Assembly: GCA_030039005.1 (NCBI GenBank) | Contig: JASHQT010000578.1 | Span: forward strand, 1 to 20,492 | Direction of reading: 5' to 3' | Length of the DNA stretch: 20,492 nt | Origin: Bryobacteraceae bacterium | Lineage (GTDB): Bacteria; Acidobacteriota; Terriglobia; Bryobacterales; Bryobacteraceae | Part shown: piece by piece, positions 1 through 7,982 of the stretch | How positions within the stretch are numbered: the stretch's first letter is position 1 | Layout: each line of letters opens with the position of its first letter | Notes under the pieces: model-generated | What the model was told of the DNA's origin: nothing | The model's database searches: none | The model's input: the letters and a program-made list of their open reading frames with translations, nothing else | Made by a program: the position numbers and the translations under genes

Positions 1-525
1 GCAGCCAGCATGAGCACGTTCGGACGCGCGCCCGAGTGGGGTTCGGCCTGGAAAAAATTCGTGCACGAAAACGCCGGCCGCTGGACCACGGCGTATCTCC
101 AGACCAACAGTTTTCCCTACGAGAATACGTATCTCGATCTTGATCCCGAGGTGAGGGACCCGCTCGGCGATCCGGTGTGCCGCGTCACCAGCGGCCCGAA
201 AGAAAACGAGCGGCTGGCCGCCATTCACGCGCAGGACAAGATGGAAGAATGGTTCCGCGCGGCCGGCGCGATCGAAGTGATCAAAGGCCAGCCCGCCGGA
301 CCCGCGCTATCGACGCACACTTACGGCGGCACGCGCATGGGCGATCATCCCGACACGAACGTGGTGGACCGCTGGGGCTTCTCGCATGAAGCGCCCAATC
401 TCGGGATGCTGGGCGGTTCGGTATTCGGAACGAGCGGCGCGCGCAATCCTACGCTGACGATTCAGGCGCTGGCCTGGCGCACCGCCGATCACCTAACTAA
501 AAACTGGAAATCGATCGCGGATTAA
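1..525 (+). CDS. GMC-family FAD-dependent oxidoreductase, C-terminal part (5' end outside window)
   Basis: The reading frame is open from base 1, so the N-terminal FAD-binding domain lies outside the window; about 174 residues are visible. They match the C-terminal domain of glucose-methanol-choline oxidoreductases. HTYGGTRMG carries the conserved active-site histidine (codon 316-318) and SGARNPTLT the partner asparagine (codon 445-447), followed by the usual closing helix ending in ALAWRTADHL. The block DPLGDPVCRVT before the active site also fits. These enzymes oxidise an alcohol group of a sugar, sugar acid or polyol and pass electrons to a quinone, cytochrome or oxygen. The style resembles the gluconate 2-dehydrogenase large-subunit branch, but the substrate cannot be read from this fragment. 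The internal ATG at 10 is not the real start. The stop is 1 bp from the end of the convergent downstream gene. Family is secure, substrate is not. Confidence 0.88.
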   Translation, partial: AASMSTFGRAPEWGSAWKKFVHENAGRWTTAYLQTNSFPYENTYLDLDPEVRDPLGDPVCRVTSGPKENERLAAIHAQDKMEEWFRAAGAIEVIKGQPAGPALSTHTYGGTRMGDHPDTNVVDRWGFSHEAPNLGMLGGSVFGTSGARNPTLTIQALAWRTADHLTKNWKSIAD

Positions 526-526
526 A

Positions 527-1663
527 TTACTTGCCACCCAGTTCCCCCGCCACTATTTTTGCGTTGCGCGAAGCTTGGTCTTGCATCGGATTGCTGATCG
601 CAGCCGCCTGCTGGAAGAATTGCAGACCCTGGCGGATCTGGCCGCGGTCGCCGATGGCTTTGCCCATATTATAATTCGCCAATCCTAGATAAAAAAGGCA
701 CTCTCCCCGGAGCTGCTCGTTGTTTTTCAGCATGGGAAGCGCCGCGCGCAAGGTCTTGTTCGCTGGTCCCCATTTGCCTTCCAGGCTGTAACCCACGCCG
801 ACGGACCAATTGGCGTTTGCAACAATGCCTTCTTTCTTGGCGGCCCACTCGGCGTCGCTCACGCCTTGTTCCTTGGTGCGCGAGTTGATTGCTTCCAGCG
901 CCTTCTCGCCGTAGGTCACCATGCCGGCGCCTTTCTGCGCGCTCATGGAACAGTTCGCCGCCACCAGCATAGCTTCGGCATTCTTGGATGCGCCGGCGGA
1001 CATCTTCTCGGCTTCGGGACAAACCTTCCTGCTTTCACCGGTTTTCTCGAGCGCATTGAAATAGGTGGCCGAGACGAGCGGCAGATACTGGCTCTTGGGG
1101 TTGCGCGCGATCAGTGTGTCCACCAGATCCACCTGTTCTTTGGGCTGCGCCTTCAACGCCACGACGTACAAAGCGTATTCGGAGTATTCGTCCACTTCCT
1201 TGGCGTAGTCGAGCTGGTGTTTGCCGTCATCGTCCGACGGCGTCCCGAGCGAAGCGATGGTTTTGCGTGCGGTCTCCGACGTGCGCTCGGACCATTTCTT
1301 GATCTGATCGGCGTCGTCTTTGGCGACCGCGGCCTTGCAGGCGTAATAGGCCCCGTCCATGTCGGGAGTCGACATGTAGGCCATCTCCGCTACTTCCAAA
1401 ACCTTGTCATACTGCATCTGGCCGAGAAGGCCCGACTCCACCTGGGCCGCGACCCATCCAGCGGCCGGATGCTTGGGGAATTTCGAGAGAAAATCCTCGC
1501 CCAGCGTGACCTTGCGGGCGTCGTCGGTCTCCTGGCCGAGGGACTGCAGCAGGTTGCCCTCCGGCGTGCCCAACGTGAAAACAAAATTCTGCTTTTCCTG
1601 CGCGAAGGTGGGCAGCACACAGGGCAGAGCCAGCAACAGCAAGCCGGCAGCGTAACGTTTCAT
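527..1663 (-). CDS. exported TPR-like solenoid protein, function unknown
   Basis: This 378-residue protein begins MKRYAAGLLLLALPC and continues to PTFAQ, a typical Sec signal peptide with likely cleavage after residue 21, so it should act in the periplasm or at the outer membrane. The start at 1663 is chosen because an AGGAG site lies 8 nt upstream and the signal peptide begins there; the frame stays open further up but that stretch reads as non-coding. The mature part is helical. It includes TPR-like units such as the ones around WSVGVGYSLEGKWGPA and CLFYLGLANYNMGKA near the C terminus, plus a few cysteines. I do not recognise a named family beyond a tetratricopeptide-type fold. It lies 167 bp downstream of another exported TPR gene on the same strand, so the two may be linked. 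The role may be scaffolding or envelope assembly, but that is only inference. Confidence 0.75.
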   Translation of the reverse strand: MKRYAAGLLLLALPCVLPTFAQEKQNFVFTLGTPEGNLLQSLGQETDDARKVTLGEDFLSKFPKHPAAGWVAAQVESGLLGQMQYDKVLEVAEMAYMSTPDMDGAYYACKAAVAKDDADQIKKWSERTSETARKTIASLGTPSDDDGKHQLDYAKEVDEYSEYALYVVALKAQPKEQVDLVDTLIARNPKSQYLPLVSATYFNALEKTGESRKVCPEAEKMSAGASKNAEAMLVAANCSMSAQKGAGMVTYGEKALEAINSRTKEQGVSDAEWAAKKEGIVANANWSVGVGYSLEGKWGPANKTLRAALPMLKNNEQLRGECLFYLGLANYNMGKAIGDRGQIRQGLQFFQQAAAISNPMQDQASRNAKIVAGELGGK

Positions 1664-1671
1664 GAATGTAG

Positions 1672-1676
1672 CTCCT
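1672..1676 (-). promoter_or_regulatory. ribosome binding site deciding the start at 1663
   Basis: On the minus strand AGGAG sits 8 nt before the ATG at 1663. It is one of the clearest Shine-Dalgarno sites in the window and favours this start over longer in-frame alternatives, which would put about 51 extra non-signal residues before the signal peptide. Confidence 0.7.
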
Positions 1677-1830
1677 ATCGGAGGAAATTTATCACAGTCG
1701 AAGCCGTGTTGGCGCGCCAGCGCCGCAGCCTGGAGTGAAACCTTCAGAAATTGTGATGATGAGAGGGGGGCGTGACCCCGCGCGCCACCAGCCGCAACGG
1801 ACACAGCTGCCCGCACTCGAGAACCGGGCT

Positions 1831-3879
1831 CTACTGAGCCTCTTTCGCGCCGTTTTCGCGCGCCAGGCGCACCTTGGCGTCTTCGAGCTTCTTCTGGACT
1901 TTGGCGAATTCGGTGTGATCCATATCGCTGGGCGGACCGGCCTTGTACTCACGCAGCGAGCTTTCCCATTGCGCGATGGCATCGCGGATCTTGCCTTCCT
2001 TGAAATAGACCTCGCCCAGGTGATCGTGTACGGTTGGATCGCGCGACATGTAGCGCAGCGCCTCGCGCAGCTTGTCCTCGGCCTCAGGCAGCTTGTTGAG
2101 CCGGAAATAGACCCATCCCAGGCTGTCGAGATAGGCGCCGCTGGTGGGCTCGTGCTCGACCGCCTTGCTGATCAGATCGCGCGCTTCCTCCAGGCGGACG
2201 TTGCGGTCGGCGAGCATGTAGCCGAGATAGTTGAGCGCAGGGTCGTAATCGGGATTCAACTCCAGCACTTTGTGGAATTCGGCTTCGGCCGCCGGATAAT
2301 TCTTCATGCGCTCGTACATGGCGCCGCGGCGAAACGCGATGTCCTGTTTTTCCTGGCTGGTTTGAGAAAGAGCTTCGGCGGCGTCCAGGGCTTTGCCCAT
2401 TTCGGCGAAGTTCCTGGAGTTCTGGTAGATGTCGGAGAGCGCTATGTCGGCTTCCCGGTCGTTCTTGCCTTCCGCCAGACGGCGCGCTTCGTTTACCGCA
2501 GCCTCGGTCTTTCCGAGATCGGACAGCACCGTGGCGCGTTCATCGGAAACCGTGCGATCCTTGGGGTATTTCTTGATGGCGGCGTCGGCTTCGGCTTCCG
2601 CTTTGGGGAAATCCTTGGATTCGCGATAGGTCTCGATGATCTCGGCTTCGGCGCGTCCGGCTGTGTCCGGATCGAGATCAGCCCATTGCTTGAAAGAGTC
2701 CACGGCGGGCCCGAACTGTTCTACGGTACGCTGCAGTTCGCCGAGCGTCCCCAGCAAATTGGCCCGGCTGGACCTTTCCGACGCGCTGTAGGTCTTTTTC
2801 ACTGTGGCGTCCAAGATCCCTTTCAGCGTCTTGATGGCATCGGGAACTTTGCCTTCAGCTTCGAGCAAGTACACGTCATTGAACTGAACTTCGAGATCGT
2901 CGGGGTCGATGGCCTTGGCCTTGTCGGCCGCTTCGCGCGCTTTCACGAAATCGTGCTTCTGGCGGTAAATTTGCGAGATCCGCAGTTCGGACTTGATGTC
3001 CTTGGGATCGTCGGCGGCGGCTTCCTGATACAGCTTGAGCGCATCGTCCAACTGGTCGGAAAACAGAAGATCCTCGGCGAGAGCGGCGCGAAGTTCCGTA
3101 TTGCCGGGTTGCTGATCGAGGGCGCGGCGCAGCATTTCGGCGGCGAGCGAATAATCCTTCAACTGCTCGTAGACGCCGGCGAGCGCGGTGAGGCTGCGTG
3201 GGTTGGGATCCTTCTCGGCGACCTTGCGCAGCATTTCAGCCGCGGCTTTGTTGTCGCCCAAATCGGCGTAGACCGTGGCCAAGCCGGTCATGGCGTCTTC
3301 GTTATCGGGGTCCAGATCAAGCGCCTTTTTATAGGCCGCCATGGCTTCGGTGGAGTTCATGAGCGCTTTCTGGAGCCGGCCCAACATAATCCAACTGTCG
3401 ATGTCTTTAGGATCCACCTCGGTGATCTTCTGGTATTGCTCAATGGCCTTCTTCACCATGTCGGAGTCGTTCTGATCGCCGATCAGGTGAGTATAAATGC
3501 GCGCGAGCAGGCGGCGCGAGTTGAGGTCGTTGGGATTCTGCTTGAGTGCGTCTTCGGCGTCCAGCACCGCTTCGCGCAGGCGGCCGGATTGGATGTAGAG
3601 GTCCGAGAGTTCTTCGGCGATGAACGTCGCGCTGGGGTCGGCCTTGAGCGCGGCGCGGTAGGCGTCGGCAGCCTTGCTGAAGTACTCGCCGCGGTTCCCG
3701 TAGGCGGCCGCCATCTCGGCGTACAAGTGACCGAGTGAATATTCGTAATAGGCGGTGGCTTTGTTGTCGGATTGCGCCGAAGCGGGCGCGGACGCGGGAG
3801 CGGCCGCCTGTTGGGCGAAAGCACACGCGGCTGCGGTAAAAAGACAGGAAAGGCTTACCAACCGGCGAGTTGGAATCAT
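1831..3879 (-). CDS. exported multi-TPR protein (about 17 repeats)
   Basis: The 682-residue product begins MIPTRRLVSLSCLFTAAACA followed by FAQQ, a Sec signal peptide, then an Ala/Pro/Ser-rich spacer. From about residue 43 to 650 it is almost entirely 34-residue tetratricopeptide repeats; I count about 17. Typical units include ALDLDPDNEDAMTGLATVYA and the well-kept C-terminal ones around YLDSLGWVYFRLNKLPEA and HDHLGEVYFKEGKIRDA. A short charged tail ends at KEAQ. Such proteins are protein-interaction scaffolds in the periplasm or on the outer membrane; the partner is unknown. The start at 3879 is chosen for the signal peptide, with a modest AAAGAGAG upstream; the frame stays open to 4047 but would then overlap purM. 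It is transcribed divergently from purM and may be co-transcribed with the smaller TPR-like gene downstream. The family call is firm, the function open. Confidence 0.85.
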   Translation of the reverse strand: MIPTRRLVSLSCLFTAAACAFAQQAAAPASAPASAQSDNKATAYYEYSLGHLYAEMAAAYGNRGEYFSKAADAYRAALKADPSATFIAEELSDLYIQSGRLREAVLDAEDALKQNPNDLNSRRLLARIYTHLIGDQNDSDMVKKAIEQYQKITEVDPKDIDSWIMLGRLQKALMNSTEAMAAYKKALDLDPDNEDAMTGLATVYADLGDNKAAAEMLRKVAEKDPNPRSLTALAGVYEQLKDYSLAAEMLRRALDQQPGNTELRAALAEDLLFSDQLDDALKLYQEAAADDPKDIKSELRISQIYRQKHDFVKAREAADKAKAIDPDDLEVQFNDVYLLEAEGKVPDAIKTLKGILDATVKKTYSASERSSRANLLGTLGELQRTVEQFGPAVDSFKQWADLDPDTAGRAEAEIIETYRESKDFPKAEAEADAAIKKYPKDRTVSDERATVLSDLGKTEAAVNEARRLAEGKNDREADIALSDIYQNSRNFAEMGKALDAAEALSQTSQEKQDIAFRRGAMYERMKNYPAAEAEFHKVLELNPDYDPALNYLGYMLADRNVRLEEARDLISKAVEHEPTSGAYLDSLGWVYFRLNKLPEAEDKLREALRYMSRDPTVHDHLGEVYFKEGKIRDAIAQWESSLREYKAGPPSDMDHTEFAKVQKKLEDAKVRLARENGAKEAQ

Positions 3880-3939
3880 CGAAAAGCTCTCTTTCTGATT
3901 CCCCGGACGGCTGGTCCAGGGACAGATTCGTTCGCTTTT

Positions 3940-3945
3940 AGTATA
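3940..3945 (-). promoter_or_regulatory. candidate -10 element upstream of the multi-TPR gene
   Basis: The minus strand reads TATACT (five of six to the sigma-70 -10 consensus) in an A/T-rich patch within otherwise very GC-rich sequence, about 60 nt before the ATG at 3879. On the plus strand the same patch reads TATAAC (3942-3947), so it could also serve purM. No good -35 box is seen for either direction. Confidence 0.3.
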
Positions 3946-4015
3946 ACCCCGGCGGCGGCGAGGGGTCGCGCGAGCGGAGCCGGCGGGGCCAATCCCGTGG
4001 CATCGATCACGTATC

Positions 4016-5062
4016 ATGGAAATTTCCGAAGAAATGCCCGCCAACAAAGCGATTACCTACCAAGACGCCGGGGTCAGCATCGACGAGGCCGACCGCGCGG
4101 TCGCGCTCATCCGCAAGCACGCGCGGGAGACGTTCAACCGCTCCGTTCTCACCGATATCGGCAGCTTCGGCGGCGGGTATCTGCTCAAGGGCTGGAAGAA
4201 CCCGGTGCTGGTGAGTTCGGCCGATGGCGTGGGCACCAAGGTGAAGATCGCGTTCCTCACCGGGCGGCACAATACGGTCGGCGAGGATTTGGTGAATCAC
4301 TGCGTGAACGACATCGCGGTGCAGGGCGCGACGCCGCTGTTTTTCCTGGATTATTTCGCGGTGGGGAGGCTTAACGCCGAGGTCGCCGGCGAGGTGGTGG
4401 AGGGGATCGCGCGCGGCTGCCGGGCCAACCATTGCGCGCTGGTGGGCGGCGAAACGGCAGAGATGCCGGGGCTGTACCAGGAAGGCGAGTACGACCTGGC
4501 CGGGTTTATCGTGGGCGCGGTGGAACGCAAGGGGATGCTGACGGGAGCGGGGATTCGCGCCGGCGATGCGCTGCTCGGCCTCGCGTCGAACGGGCTGCAC
4601 ACCAACGGCTATTCGCTCGCGCGCAAGCTGCTGTTTGAGACCGCGCGGCGCAAGCTGGACGATGCGCTGGCCGATGAACTGCTCAAAGTGCACCGCAGCT
4701 ACCTGAAGCCGATTCGCGCGTTGATCGATGCGCGTATGCTCAAGGGCGCGGCTCACATCACGGGCGGCGGCATCACCGACAATACGCCGCGGATTCTGCC
4801 CGAGGGTCTGGCGGCGCGGGTGGACGTTTCCACGTGGACTATCCCGCCGTTCTTCGAAGAACTGCGCGCGATCGGGAATTTGGATTTGGCCGATTACCGG
4901 CGGACGTTCAACCTGGGCGTGGGGATGATCCTGGTGGTGGCCAAGCGGAACCTGGGCAAGGCGCGCGCGCTGTTGGCCGGTATCGGCGAGGCGTGCTTTG
5001 AAATGGGCGAAGTGGCGGCCTCGCGCGGGCCACGCGTCCAATACGTGGGCGGTGAAGGTTGA
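4016..5062 (+). CDS. purM: phosphoribosylformylglycinamidine cyclo-ligase (AIR synthetase)
   Basis: PurM closes the imidazole ring of formylglycinamidine ribonucleotide with ATP to give AIR, step 5 of purine synthesis in the cytosol. The 348-residue product has the family signatures in order: ITYQDAGVSID near the N terminus, SSADGVGTKVKIA (67-79), VNDIAVQGATPLFFLDY (97-113), GGETAEMPGLY (144-154), SNGLHTNGYSLAR (191-203) and HITGGGITDNTPRILPEG in the C-terminal half. Length agrees with E. coli PurM (about 345). The start is uncertain: ATG 4016 and ATG 4034 are both possible, neither has a strong ribosome site, and MPANKAITYQDAG at 4034 gives a more usual N terminus. The stop overlaps the purN start, so the pair is translationally coupled, the same purM-purN order as in E. 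coli. Confidence 0.96.
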   Translation: MEISEEMPANKAITYQDAGVSIDEADRAVALIRKHARETFNRSVLTDIGSFGGGYLLKGWKNPVLVSSADGVGTKVKIAFLTGRHNTVGEDLVNHCVNDIAVQGATPLFFLDYFAVGRLNAEVAGEVVEGIARGCRANHCALVGGETAEMPGLYQEGEYDLAGFIVGAVERKGMLTGAGIRAGDALLGLASNGLHTNGYSLARKLLFETARRKLDDALADELLKVHRSYLKPIRALIDARMLKGAAHITGGGITDNTPRILPEGLAARVDVSTWTIPPFFEELRAIGNLDLADYRRTFNLGVGMILVVAKRNLGKARALLAGIGEACFEMGEVAASRGPRVQYVGGEG

Positions 5063-5667
5063 AGAAGCTGGGCATCCTGCTTTCCGGCCGGGGCTCTAAT
5101 TTCGAGGCGATCGCCGAGAACGTCGAGTGCGCCAGGATCCCGGCCGAAATCGCGGTGGTGATTTCGAACCGCGGCGACGCGCCTGGGATCGAGCGCGCGC
5201 GGGAGCGCGATTTGCCGGCCGTGGTTCTGCCGTCGCACGGCGTGCCGCGCGAGCAATACGACCGGCGCCTGGTGGCTGAACTCGACAGCCGCGGCGTGGA
5301 CCTGGTGTGCCTGGCCGGTTTTATGCGGCTGCTGGGGCCGGAGTTCTGCCGCGCGTTTGCAATGCGCGCGCTGAATGTTCATCCGTCGCTGCTGCCTGCG
5401 TTTCCGGGAATGGACGCGCAGAAGCAGGCGCTCGAATACGGCGTCAAAATCAGCGGCTGCACGGTGCACTTTGTAGACGAGCGATTAGATGGCGGGCCGA
5501 TCGTTTTGCAAGCCGCGGTTCCGGTGCTAGCGGACGACACCGAAGAGTCGCTGGCGGCGCGGATCCTGGTGCAAGAGCACCAGATTTATAGCGAGGCGAT
5601 CGAGCTGGTTTTGTCCGGGCGCTGGCGCGTCTTTGGCAGACGCGTGAGGGCGGGGGCCGACGCGTGA
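5059..5667 (+). CDS. purN: phosphoribosylglycinamide formyltransferase (GAR transformylase)
   Basis: PurN transfers a formyl group from 10-formyltetrahydrofolate to GAR, step 3 of purine synthesis. The 202-residue protein starts KKLGILLSGRGSNFEAI, the phosphate-binding loop of the family. The catalytic triad is complete and even numbered as in E. coli: Asn106 and His108 in ALNVHPSLLPAFPG and Asp144 in VDERLDGGPI. The start codon is TTG, overlapping the purM stop in the 4-nt string TTGA, with GGTGAAGG just before it serving as ribosome site; the N-terminal beta strand must begin here, so no other start fits. It is 14 bp ahead of the yihY-like gene, so all three are probably one transcript. Identification is secure. 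Confidence 0.96.
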   Translation: MKKLGILLSGRGSNFEAIAENVECARIPAEIAVVISNRGDAPGIERARERDLPAVVLPSHGVPREQYDRRLVAELDSRGVDLVCLAGFMRLLGPEFCRAFAMRALNVHPSLLPAFPGMDAQKQALEYGVKISGCTVHFVDERLDGGPIVLQAAVPVLADDTEESLAARILVQEHQIYSEAIELVLSGRWRVFGRRVRAGADA

Positions 5668-5681
5668 TCGCGGGGTGAGCG

Positions 5682-6524
5682 ATGCGAAGGCTCTCCCGCG
5701 CGCTTCTGCCTACCTTTCGCTATTGGATGCAAACCGAAGTTCACGTGTTCGCGTTTTCGGTGTCGGCGGGGCTGCTACTTTCGTTCTTTCCGTTCCTGGT
5801 GGTGATGCTTTCCATCTGCCGCTACGTTTTGAAGTGGCACGCCGGAGTGGGCGCGGTGTATTTCGCGCTCAACGATTATTTTCCGGACCAATTCGGCCAG
5901 TTCATCCGGCGCAACTTCGAAGTAACCGTGGCGTCGCGCGGGCCCGTGCAGGCTGTCTCGCTGGTGCTGCTGTTTTTCACCGCGAGCGGAATCTTCGAGC
6001 CGTTGGAAGTGGCGCTGAATCGCGTGTGGCGCTGCACCAGCAACCGGAATTATTTCAAAAACCAGTTGGTGAGCTTGGGGCTGATCTTCGCCTGCGGGGC
6101 GCTGATGCTGGGTTCCACCACGCTGACGGCGCTGAACAACGAATTTCTCAAGGGGCTGAACATTCCGCGTGGCGCGCCGCTCGCGAACGTGATGGGCCTG
6201 GTTCTTTTCAAAGCGGCGGCCATCCCGATGTCGATGCTGGTGCTGTTCCTGATTTATTGGCTGCTGCCCAACTGCAAGATTCCGCCCAAGCGAATCATTC
6301 CGGCCGCGATCGTGGTGGGACTTTTGCTGGAGATCCTGAAGTACATCAACCTGTGGACGTGGCCGTATCTGCGAACCAAGCTGCAAGCCGAATACGGACC
6401 CTTCTATTACACGGTGACGATCATCTTGTGGGGCTTTCTTGCCGCAATGGTTGTACTGGGAGGTGCGGAATGGGCAGCGCGCCATTCAGGAAGTTTTGCG
6501 GCGCAAGATGGGAAATCCACTTAA
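5682..6524 (+). CDS. YihY/BrkB-family inner-membrane protein (UPF0761-like)
   Basis: The 280-residue product has about six hydrophobic helices: roughly 24-45, 88-108, 129-150, 170-196, 204-224 and 242-264. The pattern matches the YihY/virulence factor BrkB family, including the first-helix motif SAGLLLSFFPFLVVML and the YGPFYYTVTIILWGF stretch at the last helix. The family was once wrongly named ribonuclease BN; members are inner-membrane proteins of uncertain role, with some linked to export or resistance phenotypes. The start at 5682 is supported by GGGGTGA directly upstream. It lies 14 bp after purN and is probably transcribed with it, which looks like read-through convenience rather than a purine function. 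A long overlapping frame on the same strand (5675-6829) is a shadow of this gene and the next. Confidence 0.87.
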   Translation: MRRLSRALLPTFRYWMQTEVHVFAFSVSAGLLLSFFPFLVVMLSICRYVLKWHAGVGAVYFALNDYFPDQFGQFIRRNFEVTVASRGPVQAVSLVLLFFTASGIFEPLEVALNRVWRCTSNRNYFKNQLVSLGLIFACGALMLGSTTLTALNNEFLKGLNIPRGAPLANVMGLVLFKAAAIPMSMLVLFLIYWLLPNCKIPPKRIIPAAIVVGLLLEILKYINLWTWPYLRTKLQAEYGPFYYTVTIILWGFLAAMVVLGGAEWAARHSGSFAAQDGKST

Positions 6525-6531
6525 GCGAAAA

Positions 6532-6545
6532 AGGACGAACGTCCT
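6532..6545 (+). terminator. small hairpin after the purM-purN-yihY run
   Basis: AGGACG-AA-CGTCCT forms a perfect 6-bp inverted repeat 7 nt after the stop codon at 6524. No T-run follows, so it would be at best a weak or factor-assisted terminator, or an mRNA 3'-end stabiliser. Confidence 0.3.
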
Positions 6546-6590
6546 ATTGCGCGGAGACGGCCGGCCGCCCCACACTGAATCTTCTCCACC

Positions 6591-7982
6591 ATGCAGCCTT
6601 CATCCGTTCTTGCATCCAATGTTCCAACCGACAGCACCCCGTCCGAGTTACAGCTCCTATCGCGGTCCCTGCTGGCTTCCCTGAAGGGCGAGCCGAAGGG
6701 CGCCGGCGCGACGGTCCCGCCCGCTCCCGAGACGCTGGAGGAGACGGGCCTGGCGGCGTCGCTGGTGCAGCAGCTCATCCTAAAGATGCTGTATTCGCGC
6801 GGCGACATGCTGGGCCGCGACTTGTCTGAAGCGCTCGGGCTGACGTTCAGCCTGATTGAAGAAAGCATTGAGTTTTTCAAGCACCAGCACTACATCCAAG
6901 CGAAGAAGTCGCTGGGGATGGGCAATAGCACAGCGGTCTTCGCGCTGACGGAAACAGGACGGAACTACGCGCGCGAGTGCATGGAGGCAAATCAATACGC
7001 GGGTACCGCGCCAGTACCGTTGTATCAATACGCCGAGATCGTGCGACGGCAGCGGCGCCCGGACGGGTGGTTGACGCCCGATGCGCTCAAACAGGCGTAC
7101 AGCAAAATGGTGATGACGCCGCGCACGCTGGCGCAGATCGGTCCCGCGGTCAGTTCGGGAAATTCGTTTTTGATTTACGGGCAGCCGGGGAACGGCAAGA
7201 CGTTTCTCGCCGAGGCGCTGATGCACCTGGACGAATCCTACGTGTACGTGCCGCATACGCTGGATTGCCAGGGAAACATCATTCAGGTTTTCGACCCGCT
7301 GTATCATCAGCCCGCGCCGGATGCCAACGAACAGTCCGTGTTCGCCAGCGGTCCGCAGCATGACCGGCGCTGGATCAAGTGCCGGCGGCCGTTCATCGTC
7401 ACCGGCGGAGAATTGACTCTCGAAATGCTGGATCTCACTTACAACGCGACGTCCAAAATCTACGACGCGCCGTATCAGTTGAAGGCCAATAACGGCATTT
7501 ATCTGATCGACGATTTCGGCCGCCAGCAGTGCAGTCCCGCGGAGGTGCTGAACCGGTGGATCGTGCCGATGGAACGGCGCGTGGATTACCTCAAGTTCCA
7601 CAGCGGCGGCAAAGTGACCGTGCCGTTCGAGGCTTTCTTGATCTTTTCGACCAATTTGAAGCCGGAACAATTGGGCGATGAAGCTTTTCTGCGCCGGATT
7701 CAATACAAGATGCTGCTGCGCAGTCCGGACGAGCACGAGTTCACGACTATTTTCCGGAAGTTCTGTGAATCGCGAAGCCTGGCCCATCCTGAGGGGATGA
7801 TCGCGCGGTTCATCGCAAGGCACTATGGCAAGGGGCGGCGGCCGTTCCGGCGGTGCCATCCGCGCGATGTGCTGTCGCACGCGATCGACTTGATCCATTT
7901 CGAGAAGCTGAAGTTCGAACTGACGGACGATCTGCTGGACCGGGCTTTCGAAAGCTGTTTTTTAGAAGAAACCGGCGATTAG
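6591..7982 (+). CDS. AAA+ ATPase with N-terminal winged-helix-like region
   Basis: The product is 463 residues. After a low-complexity N terminus, residues about 55-125 look like a winged helix: LILKMLYSRGDMLGRDLSEA, then a recognition-type helix, then a short wing ending in VFALTETGRNYA. An AAA+ module follows with Walker A GQPGNGKT (197-204), Walker B IYLIDD (303-308), sensor-1 asparagine in IFSTN (351-355), an Arg-Arg pair at 368-369 as candidate arginine finger, and a sensor-2-like HPRDVLSHA (423-431). Both ATP-binding and hydrolysis residues are present, so it should be active. I cannot assign a substrate; it is not a MoxR, ClpX, Lon or NtrC-type enhancer-binding protein by its visible motifs. 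No clear ribosome site precedes ATG 6591. The gene follows yihY by 66 bp and its stop overlaps the convergent downstream gene by 4 bp. Confidence 0.8.
   Translation: MQPSSVLASNVPTDSTPSELQLLSRSLLASLKGEPKGAGATVPPAPETLEETGLAASLVQQLILKMLYSRGDMLGRDLSEALGLTFSLIEESIEFFKHQHYIQAKKSLGMGNSTAVFALTETGRNYARECMEANQYAGTAPVPLYQYAEIVRRQRRPDGWLTPDALKQAYSKMVMTPRTLAQIGPAVSSGNSFLIYGQPGNGKTFLAEALMHLDESYVYVPHTLDCQGNIIQVFDPLYHQPAPDANEQSVFASGPQHDRRWIKCRRPFIVTGGELTLEMLDLTYNATSKIYDAPYQLKANNGIYLIDDFGRQQCSPAEVLNRWIVPMERRVDYLKFHSGGKVTVPFEAFLIFSTNLKPEQLGDEAFLRRIQYKMLLRSPDEHEFTTIFRKFCESRSLAHPEGMIARFIARHYGKGRRPFRRCHPRDVLSHAIDLIHFEKLKFELTDDLLDRAFESCFLEETGD

Noticed and set aside
1710..1719. 10-bp palindrome TGGCGCGCCA upstream of the 527-1663 gene
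   Set aside because: A single GC-rich palindrome is likely by chance; no second copy or known operator pattern was seen.
1767..1779. GGGG-CGTGA-CCCC hairpin between the two TPR genes
   Set aside because: The stem is only 4 bp and lacks a T-run on either strand, so it is not supported as a terminator.
1735..3738. A 667-codon open frame on the plus strand
   Set aside because: It lies antisense to the multi-TPR gene, has no recognisable domain, and its composition is that expected from the complement of GC-rich repeat codons.
5682..6524. Annotation as ribonuclease BN
   Set aside because: That name for the YihY/BrkB family is a historical error; the protein is a multi-helix membrane protein with no nuclease motif.
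5675..6829. A 384-codon open frame overlapping the YihY-family gene in another frame
   Set aside because: The overlapping frame at 5682 encodes a clear six-helix membrane family; this one is rich in Arg/Gly/Ala with no domain and crosses into the next gene.
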